In this document: piece by piece, positions 13,220 to 18,367 of the stretch
Layout of the letters: each line of letters starts with the position of its first letter
Position numbering within the stretch: position 1 is the stretch's first letter
Origin: RXOA01 sp964547105
GTDB lineage: Bacteria; Bipolaricaulota; Bipolaricaulia; UBA7950; UBA9294
Length of the DNA: 18,367 nucleotides
Assembly (NCBI GenBank): GCA_964547105.1
Contig: CAZJLO010000036.1
Coordinates: 1-18,367, forward strand
Reading direction: 5' to 3'
Made by a program: the position numbers and the translations under genes
The notes under the pieces: generated by a model
Seen by the model: the letters and a program-made list of their open reading frames with translations, nothing else
The model's database searches: none
What the model was told of the DNA's origin: nothing

Positions 13220-14752
13220 ATGAAAACGCGTCTCTTGGAGGGTGGGTGCATCCACGGACACCCGCAGGCTAGCTCGATTCTGATCGGCGGCGGCCGGATT
13301 CTCGCCATCGGCGATCACATCGATCTGCGCAGCGGGCGTTTCGGACCCGGACCCGGACCCGGATCGGGATCAGGATCCACGATCCACCGATATCCATTGC
13401 ATGGCCGGATGGTCATTCCCGGATTTGTCGACGCGCATACGCATTTCCTTGAAACAGGCAGGGTCGTGTCCGGACAGCGGATCTCGCTTGTCGGCCTCAC
13501 GAGGGACGGCGCGCTGGAGGCGATTCGCGTCGCCGGGGCGCGTCGGCCTGAGGGGGAGTGGATCCTTGCTCAGGGGTGGGATGAGTCGAAGTGGGATCCT
13601 CCTCGGCCTCTTTCTCAGCAGGAGTTGGATCATGCCGCCCCTCGCCACGCCGTGGCGGCGGCTCGGATTGACGGCCACATCATGGTGATGAATCAGCTCG
13701 GGATGTCCCGGTTCCCGCCGGAGATCGAACAGTCTCCCGATGTCACGGAACCGGGCGTCCTGCGGGAGGAGAGCGTGTTCGCGTTTGGCCGTGCGATGGC
13801 GCTTTCATCGACCGCCGCCGAGCAGGATCAAGCGTTCGATGCAGCGGTCAGGCTTGCCCATTCGCTGGGGATCACGTCCGTTCATGTCATGGCGACGCAA
13901 GAGGACATCGCCGTGTATCAGCGGGCCGGCGAGCGGCGACGGATTCGCGTGTATCTCTGTCCTGAGCGGCCAACCTTGGCGACACTCATCGACGAGGGAA
14001 TCCGAACCGGATTTGGCGACGAATGGCTCCGGTACGGCGGGGTGAAGCTGTTTGCCGATGGGTCGATCGGCGCCGGCAACGCGGCGGTGAGCGAGCCGTT
14101 CATGGATGGAACATGCGGTCGGCTCAACCACTCGGACCAGGATGTAGAAGCGTTCATCGGCGCGTGTGACCAGAGCGGTCTGCAAACTGTGATTCACGCA
14201 ATCGGCGACCGAGCGATCGAGCAAGTGCTCGCCGCGCATGAGGCCGTTGGCAGTTCGCGCGATCTCCGGCACAGGATCGAGCATTACGAGCTGCCGAAAG
14301 AAGAGCATCTCGACCGCACGAAGGACCTCGGCATCTGGCTTTGTGTTCAGCCGAATTTCATCGGCCAGTGGTCAGGCCCGGGAAGCCTGTATGTCGAACG
14401 ATTGGGTGAGGAGCGTGATCGGTGCAGCAATCCGTTGCGGGCGATTCTTGATGCGGGAATCGGCACGGGATTCGGATCGGACGGGATGCCGATGTCCCCG
14501 CTGTATGGCATTCGAAGCACGGTTCGGGCACCCTACCGTGAACAAAGATTGTGCTTTGACGAGGCGATCGCCGCTTACACCCGTGGCGCCGCCGCCCTAT
14601 CCCACGAGGAGCGGGTGAAAGGAACGCTGGCCGTGGGAATGCTTGCCGATCTGGTCGTTCTTTCGACAGGGACTCCAGTAATCTCGGAATCGAACGACGT
14701 CCTCGAAGTCGACGCGACGTTCCTCAACGGCGAGCCGGTGTTCGAGCGATAG
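13220..14752 (+). CDS. Amidohydrolase of the YtcJ type (amidohydrolase family 3)
   Basis: A 510-residue metal-dependent hydrolase. The metal pair HTH is H73 and H75 after MVIPGFVDA. The mid-region GGVKLFADGSIGAGNA is typical of this family. Other ligands are HAIGDRA (H326), HRIEHYE (H351, H355), and GFGSDGMP with D421. C-terminal GTLAVGMLADLVVLS matches the small beta-sandwich domain that flanks the barrel. YtcJ-type proteins hydrolyse amides or related bonds, and the substrate here is unknown. There is no signal peptide, so it is cytosolic. Residues 42-53 are a (GP)3(GS)3 insert encoded by a hexanucleotide repeat within the N-terminal sandwich, probably a surface loop. A GA-rich ribosome site precedes the ATG. 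It may share a transcript with the lipoprotein gene 42 bp upstream. Confidence 0.9.
   Translation: MKTRLLEGGCIHGHPQASSILIGGGRILAIGDHIDLRSGRFGPGPGPGSGSGSTIHRYPLHGRMVIPGFVDAHTHFLETGRVVSGQRISLVGLTRDGALEAIRVAGARRPEGEWILAQGWDESKWDPPRPLSQQELDHAAPRHAVAAARIDGHIMVMNQLGMSRFPPEIEQSPDVTEPGVLREESVFAFGRAMALSSTAAEQDQAFDAAVRLAHSLGITSVHVMATQEDIAVYQRAGERRRIRVYLCPERPTLATLIDEGIRTGFGDEWLRYGGVKLFADGSIGAGNAAVSEPFMDGTCGRLNHSDQDVEAFIGACDQSGLQTVIHAIGDRAIEQVLAAHEAVGSSRDLRHRIEHYELPKEEHLDRTKDLGIWLCVQPNFIGQWSGPGSLYVERLGEERDRCSNPLRAILDAGIGTGFGSDGMPMSPLYGIRSTVRAPYREQRLCFDEAIAAYTRGAAALSHEERVKGTLAVGMLADLVVLSTGTPVISESNDVLEVDATFLNGEPVFER
13343..13378 (+). repeat. In-frame hexanucleotide repeat within the amidohydrolase gene
   Basis: Six consecutive hexamers: GGACCC three times, then GGATCG, GGATCA and GGATCC. 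They encode GPGPGPGSGSGS. The array is a whole number of codons, so gain or loss of units would not break the frame. Confidence 0.9.
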
Positions 14753-14773
14753 AACATTGGGAAAGCGGCGATC

Positions 14774-14795
14774 CAACGGAAAAAGACCGTTGTTT
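14774..14795 (+). terminator. Possible weak terminator after the amidohydrolase
   Basis: A 6-bp stem CAACGG/CCGTTG with loop AAAAAGA is followed by TTTCGT. The stem is short and the U-tract has only three residues, and it overlaps the -35 box of the next promoter. Confidence 0.3.
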
Positions 14796-14818
14796 CGTCA
14801 ACGGCTCACTGCTATAAT
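14790..14818 (+). promoter_or_regulatory. Promoter of the bifunctional nuclease gene
   Basis: TTGTTT (14790-14795) and a perfect TATAAT (14813-14818) are separated by 17 nt. The predicted start near 14825 leaves a leader of about 36 nt that contains an AAGGAG ribosome site. Confidence 0.75.
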
Positions 14819-14860
14819 GAACAGCCGACAGTCGTCAAGACGACGACAAGGAGTCATGCG

Positions 14861-15349
14861 ATGCGAGAGGCAGAGATCAAGGCCTTACTGGTCGATCCAT
14901 TCAACAATTCTCCGGTCATCCTTCTGAAGGACCGTAATTCGGATCGAGCAATGCCGATCTGGATCGGGGAAGCGGAGGCGGTATCCATCGCTTTCGGCAT
15001 GCAGACGGGGCGGTTTCCTCGTCCTCTAACGCATGATCTGATGAAGGAGATCATCGACGATCTCAAGGGCAACGTAGAGAAGGTCGTCATCAGCGCGGTC
15101 AAGGACGGCACGTTCTATGCGACGATCTTCCTCGTAGGTCCGGGCGGCGAACAGCGGGAAATCGATGCTCGTCCCTCGGATTCGTTGGCTCTTGCATTGC
15201 GCGTTGGCAGCCCGATTTTCATCGCCGATGACGTGTTTGAATCCTCATCGATCGAGTCGCCGTTTGCGGAAGAAGACGCCTTTCAGGACTTCGTCGAGTA
15301 CGAGATGAATCTGTCCGATTTTCGAGGCGATTCCAACGGCGAGAGCTGA
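14861..15349 (+). CDS. Bifunctional nuclease family protein (BFN / DUF151)
   Basis: A 162-residue protein, normal length for the family. The family pattern is clear: NSPVILLKDRNSDRAMPIWIG (18-36, with a gap-free match to the usual start of the domain), EAEAVSIA, RPLTHDL (54-60), and RPSDSLALALR (104-114). The founding plant protein was reported to have RNase and DNase activity; the role of bacterial members, including a thermophile structure, is not well settled. There is no signal peptide. AAGGAG lies 7 nt before the ATG; an ATG at 14856 is out of frame. The gene is alone behind its own promoter and runs head-on into the leftward gene with a gap of 12 bp and no clear terminator. Confidence 0.9.
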   Translation: MREAEIKALLVDPFNNSPVILLKDRNSDRAMPIWIGEAEAVSIAFGMQTGRFPRPLTHDLMKEIIDDLKGNVEKVVISAVKDGTFYATIFLVGPGGEQREIDARPSDSLALALRVGSPIFIADDVFESSSIESPFAEEDAFQDFVEYEMNLSDFRGDSNGES

Positions 15350-15361
15350 AGGTCGTGCCGA

Positions 15362-16204
15362 TCACGTGTGGAGAATCGTCCCGGCTCGAGGCACGTTGAG
15401 AATTTCTTCGCGACTCAACCCGGAATTGATCGTCGGCCGCTGTAACCGAATCGTCGTCGTTAGCATCCCTTGATCGAACTGAAGGATCTTCGTCACCAGA
15501 AACGTCTGTTCATCGATCCAGATCATCTGCGACAGTTCGCCGCTTGCGCGGTCCGTGACCTCGAGGATGTAGCCGCCCGGAACGGCGATCCCTAAGAGTG
15601 CATCGTTTACCTTCGCGATCCCTCGCGCGGGAACGGCCGGCAGCCCGAACGCCGTGGACACAGGGACGACATTCGTTCCGGAAATCGTGCCGGAAACGGG
15701 AATATTGAAGTCGAACGTGTCATCGATTCCCGAAGACGTGTCTCGTAGCACGCGAAGATCCACATCGCCCCGTTCCTGCAAGGTTATCAATCCGCGGAGA
15801 TCGAGAGCGACCAGCGCGACGTCGGCAACCTGGAGGTCGGCCCACCGTTGGATGACCAGGGTGTCCTCGCGAGGAATGTAGTGAGAGAGAAGATCGCCGT
15901 CGACGGTGAAGATCTCTCCATCGAACGCCTCGGGCGCGACATACTGAACATACAGAGCGGGATTCAGTCCGGCGACATAGCGAATGATTAGCTGGATAGG
16001 CGCCGTCTCGGCCCTGTTGTCTGTGATCTCGAACCGAGTATCAAGATCCTGAATTCCTGCCAAGGCGGCCGTTGTCCGCCACACGAGCCCTCCCGGATCC
16101 ATCGGATCGTGTTCGCGCTCGATGTAGTCGCTGTACGTGGTGAGGCCAACGAGTACACTAAGGAAGATCCCGAGCGCGAAGAGGATCGCGTTTTGACTGT
16201 TCAT
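15362..16204 (-). CDS. Membrane-anchored or exported LolA-like protein
   Basis: A 280-residue protein. Residues 6-22 are hydrophobic without an obvious cleavage site, so it is either an N-terminal anchor or a signal peptide. The next 200 residues resemble the LolA/LppX/RseB-type half-barrel: a segment on amphipathic strands (LIIRYVAGLNPALYVQYVAPEAF) is followed by DGDLLSHYIPREDTLVIQRW, similar to the part of LolA-like proteins that reads dG..lw.Y.P. Later there is MIWIDEQTFLVTKILQFD, again typical. The family binds lipids or lipoproteins in the envelope. This assignment rests on pattern only. The mRNA is predicted leaderless (TATACT 8 nt before the ATG with a good -35). It is divergent from pgk. 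Confidence 0.65.
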   Translation of the reverse strand: MNSQNAILFALGIFLSVLVGLTTYSDYIEREHDPMDPGGLVWRTTAALAGIQDLDTRFEITDNRAETAPIQLIIRYVAGLNPALYVQYVAPEAFDGEIFTVDGDLLSHYIPREDTLVIQRWADLQVADVALVALDLRGLITLQERGDVDLRVLRDTSSGIDDTFDFNIPVSGTISGTNVVPVSTAFGLPAVPARGIAKVNDALLGIAVPGGYILEVTDRASGELSQMIWIDEQTFLVTKILQFDQGMLTTTIRLQRPTINSGLSREEILNVPRAGTILHT

Positions 16205-16220
16205 GGCGCAATAGTATAAT
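16193..16220 (+). promoter_or_regulatory. Promoter of pgk
   Basis: TTGACT (16193-16198) and a perfect TATAAT (16215-16220) are separated by 16 nt. The start near 16227 gives a leader of about 44 nt with a strong AAGGAGG site. The -35 box and spacer lie over the first codons of the leftward gene. Confidence 0.8.
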
Positions 16221-16241
16221 GCCCATCGGAAGGGCGTTCAA
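16213..16241 (-). promoter_or_regulatory. Leaderless promoter of the LolA-like gene
   Basis: On the minus strand TTGAAC (16241-16236) and TATACT (16218-16213) are separated by 17 nt, and the ATG starts 8 nt after the -10 box. The -10 box shares four base pairs with the pgk -10 box on the other strand. Confidence 0.7.
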
Positions 16242-16270
16242 TCGGTGTCATCAAGACGAAGGAGGATGGC

Positions 16271-17464
16271 ATGTCGGGGCGGTTTGAGAGTCTGCGATGC
16301 GTACAAGAGGCGAATGTCGAAGGGAAGCGGGTTCTTGTCCGGGTTGACTTCAATGTTCCCCTCCGAGATGGGGGTGTTGGCGATGACTCGAGGATCCGCG
16401 CGGCGCTGCCCACCATCCAACTCCTGAGAGAAAGAGGCGCAGTGCCGATTCTGGCGACGCACCTCGGACGCCCCGAAGGGCATGTCGTTCCGGAGATGTC
16501 TCTGCAGCCGGTGGCCGATCGGCTGGCCGAGATGCTCGGGGACGAAGTCGTGTTTCTGAAGGATTGCGTCGGGGATGCGATCCGACAACAGATCCTGGAC
16601 GCGCCCTCCGGCACCGTTATTCTTCTTGAGAACGTTCGTTTTCACGAAGAGGAAGTGGAGAATCAACCATCGTTTGCCCGGGCGCTTGCCGACCTTGCTG
16701 ATGTCTTTGTCAACGATGCGTTCGCGACCCTCCATCGATCTCACGCTTCCACGTCGGGCGTTGCCGACTACCTGCCGGCCTACGCGGGTTTGCTCATTCA
16801 GCGAGAACTGAAGGCGCTTTCGCACCTGCTCGATGATCCGGCACGACCGTACGTTGCCATCGTCGGCGGGAAGAAGGCGAAGAGCAAGCTTGGACCGCTG
16901 CGCGATCTCGTCAACCACGTGGACGAAGTCCTGATCGGCGGTGGCGTCGCATTCACGTTTCTTCATGCAATGGGGATGCCGGTCGGCGCTTCGTACGTGG
17001 AACAGTCTCTTGTCAAAGACATCCGCGACATCATTCGCCTAGCCGAGCAACGGAACGTCAAGCTGTCGCTGCCGGAAGATGTGGTTGCCGCGCCCGGGAT
17101 TGGCGAGGATGTCGAAACCCGCGAATGCACGCTTGAGCAGATCCCCGAGGGTTGGATGGGGTTGGATATCGGGCCGAAGACCATTGAATCGTTCAGCCGG
17201 CGACTGGACTCGGCGAAGTCGATCATTTGGACCGGCCCAATGGGCGCATTCGAGATTGCTCCGTTTGATCAAGGAACCCGGCAAATCGCTCTGGCGCTCA
17301 GCAAAGTGGATGCGTATGTGGTAGTCGGCGGCGGCGAAACCGGAGAGGCAATCGCATCCTCCGACCTTGGCGATCAGATCAGTCACATCTCGACCGGCGG
17401 TGGAGCGTGTCTCGCGCTGCTTCGCGGCAAGCGTCTGCCTGCACTGGAAGCGCTAGGGGTATGA
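16271..17464 (+). CDS. pgk: Phosphoglycerate kinase
   Basis: A 397-residue cytosolic glycolytic enzyme that converts 1,3-bisphosphoglycerate and ADP to 3-phosphoglycerate and ATP (reversible). The length is normal for the family. Marks in order: RVDFNVP (24-30), ATHLGRPEG, LENVRFHEEEVEN, FVNDAFATLHRSHAS, the hinge and ATP site VGGKKAKSKLG (near 199), WTGPMGAFE, and the C-terminal GGGETGEA (from 353) and STGGGACLALL. Two motifs depart slightly from the common forms (GGKK for GGAK, GGGET for GGGDS). AAGGAGG sits 6 nt before the ATG. It has its own strong promoter and no other glycolytic gene beside it; tRNA-Gly follows after 43 bp. Confidence 0.97.
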   Translation: MSGRFESLRCVQEANVEGKRVLVRVDFNVPLRDGGVGDDSRIRAALPTIQLLRERGAVPILATHLGRPEGHVVPEMSLQPVADRLAEMLGDEVVFLKDCVGDAIRQQILDAPSGTVILLENVRFHEEEVENQPSFARALADLADVFVNDAFATLHRSHASTSGVADYLPAYAGLLIQRELKALSHLLDDPARPYVAIVGGKKAKSKLGPLRDLVNHVDEVLIGGGVAFTFLHAMGMPVGASYVEQSLVKDIRDIIRLAEQRNVKLSLPEDVVAAPGIGEDVETRECTLEQIPEGWMGLDIGPKTIESFSRRLDSAKSIIWTGPMGAFEIAPFDQGTRQIALALSKVDAYVVVGGGETGEAIASSDLGDQISHISTGGGACLALLRGKRLPALEALGV

Positions 17465-17465
17465 G

Positions 17466-17494
17466 TTGTAGGCCGGACGCCCGAAAGCTATACT
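17466..17494 (+). promoter_or_regulatory. Promoter of tRNA-Gly
   Basis: TTGTAG (17466-17471) and TATACT (17489-17494) are separated by 17 nt, with the tRNA 5' end 13 nt after the -10 box. The -35 box adjoins the pgk stop codon. Confidence 0.65.
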
Positions 17495-17507
17495 AGACAA
17501 TGAATTG

Positions 17508-17583
17508 GCGGGCATAGCTCAGTTGGTAGAGCATCAGCTTCCCAAGCTGGGGGTCGCGGGTTCGAATCCCGTTGCCCGCTCCA
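17508..17583 (+). tRNA. tRNA-Gly (anticodon CCC)
   Basis: A 76-nt cloverleaf. Acceptor arms GCGGGCA/TGCCCGC, discriminator T (normal for bacterial Gly) and encoded CCA. The anticodon stem TCAGC/GCTGG encloses TTCCCAA, giving anticodon CCC (GGG codon). The T arm contains GGTTCGAATCCC. There is no clear terminator behind it; it may be cotranscribed with the glycosylase gene 52 bp downstream. Confidence 0.95.
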
Positions 17584-17635
17584 AACGCCAAGCTCGGACA
17601 ACCTGTGACGTGGGTGGAATGTGCAAAGGAGGTCC

Positions 17636-18301
17636 ATGCGCTCCGCACCGGGCTCGATTTCTCCTGAACGAATGTCGCTTGGGCGCCTTCGGCCGCGTGT
17701 GGAGGAGTGCACGATGTGTCCGCTTGGGCGCTCTCGAAGGCATGCGGTTTTTGGCGAGGGGAACCCTTCGGCGAATGTCATGTTCGTTGGGGAAGGTCCC
17801 GGGGAAGCTGAGGATGAAACCGGTCAGCCGTTTGTCGGTCCGGCAGGGAAGAAGCTGGACGAGGTTTTCGCATCGGTCGGCATCTCTCGCTCCGACCTGT
17901 TCATCACCAACGTCGTGAAATGCCGCCCGCCCAACAACCGGGTCCCGTCGAAGATGGAAATGCAGGCCTGTTTCCCTTTTCTGGAGGCGCAAATCGCGTT
18001 GGTGAACCCATCGCTGATCGTAACGCTTGGGAATGTGGCGACCCAGTGGCTGCTGGAGGATGTTCCGGGGATTACGAAGGCGAGGGGGAAGCTCTACAGT
18101 TGGCGTGGCGGGATCCAAGTCTTCCCGATGTTTCACCCCAGCTACCTCTTGCGGAACCCTTCGCGCGCAAAAGGGAGTCCGAAGTACTTGGCATGGCAGG
18201 ATGTTCAACAGATCCGTCGATGGATCGCGGACAGCGTTGAAGCCCCTCCAGAGGAGGGTGGTTCGCGTTTTGTCGAAGGAAACGGTGCGAACGCCGGTTG
18301 A
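17636..18301 (+). CDS. Uracil-DNA glycosylase, family 4 (iron-sulfur type)
   Basis: A 221-residue DNA repair enzyme that removes uracil from DNA, starting base excision repair. The four cysteines for a [4Fe-4S] cluster are in place: C25 and C28 (CTMC), and C96 and C112 (CX15C). The uracil-pocket motif GEGPGEAED (53-61) and the second active-site motif HPSYLL (167-172) are intact, with GQPFVGPAGKKLD between them. Such enzymes are common in thermophiles and many other bacteria. The start is chosen at ATG 17636 because AAAGGAGG lies just before it (a short spacing of about 3 nt); a frame-open GTG at 17621 is less likely. The last 20 or so residues are a low-complexity tail. The stop codon overlaps the next gene's -35 box. 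Confidence 0.93.
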   Translation: MRSAPGSISPERMSLGRLRPRVEECTMCPLGRSRRHAVFGEGNPSANVMFVGEGPGEAEDETGQPFVGPAGKKLDEVFASVGISRSDLFITNVVKCRPPNNRVPSKMEMQACFPFLEAQIALVNPSLIVTLGNVATQWLLEDVPGITKARGKLYSWRGGIQVFPMFHPSYLLRNPSRAKGSPKYLAWQDVQQIRRWIADSVEAPPEEGGSRFVEGNGANAG

Positions 18302-18326
18302 CCGGTTGTTCCCGATCGGTTATAGT
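18298..18326 (+). promoter_or_regulatory. Promoter for a gene beyond the window
   Basis: TTGACC (18298-18303) and TATAGT (18321-18326) are separated by 17 nt, close to consensus. The start would be near 18333. The remaining bases to 18367 contain no start codon that I can assign. Confidence 0.75.
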
Positions 18327-18367
18327 CTGCAACCGCTGAATGACGCAACGGAAGAGGGATACGTTTG

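Overview
The window looks like an ordinary chromosomal stretch of a GC-rich (roughly 60% by eye), probably anaerobic or fermentative bacterium. Evidence for a bacterium: Shine-Dalgarno sites, sigma-70-type promoters (TTGACN / TATAAT), and four tRNA genes with encoded CCA ends. A fused ADP-forming acyl-CoA synthetase beside a CoA-transferase suggests energy conservation from acyl-CoA thioesters, as in Bipolaricaulota (OP1/Acetothermia) and some Chloroflexota or Deltaproteobacteria. The taxon is a guess. A lipoprotein and exported proteins fit a cell with an exported or periplasmic compartment.

Layout. Positions 1-4236 are read leftward: a partial gene at the left edge, a three-gene tRNA cluster (Arg-CCG, Ser-GCT, Ser-UGA) with its own promoters and a clear intrinsic terminator, then mnmA, a cupin and an alkaline-phosphatase-superfamily phosphodiesterase (likely one operon, transcribed phosphodiesterase first), then an exported protein of unknown function. 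At 4237-4323 a divergent promoter region leads into a rightward block (4324-11611): macro-domain protein, CoA-transferase/GNAT fusion, ADP-forming acyl-CoA synthetase, BioD-like/DRTGG protein, and a BaiN-type flavoprotein. The first four make biochemical sense together: acyl-CoA/acid interconversion, ATP formation from acyl-CoA, and probable acetylation or ADP-ribose-linked control.

A small, AT-richer islet at about 11612-12109 holds a lone ribbon-helix-helix protein with direct and inverted repeats upstream. Then come a PKD-domain lipoprotein, an amidohydrolase with a hexanucleotide-repeat insert, and a bifunctional-nuclease-family protein (all rightward). A leftward LolA-like exported protein follows. 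Its promoter overlaps, back to back, that of phosphoglycerate kinase. tRNA-Gly(CCC), a family 4 uracil-DNA glycosylase and a strong promoter for the next gene close the window.

The most unusual signal is a 43-bp tandem triplication (10263-10394) that copies the ribosome-binding site, start codon and first codons of the flavoprotein gene, with each copy in a different frame. Other points worth a look: the GNAT domain fused to a CoA-transferase beside an ACD enzyme, three promoters whose -10 boxes lie exactly 8 nt before the ATG (predicted leaderless mRNAs), a possible ACG start codon, and scattered GGATC-like hexamer repeats. I see no prophage, CRISPR array, insertion sequence or defence system.
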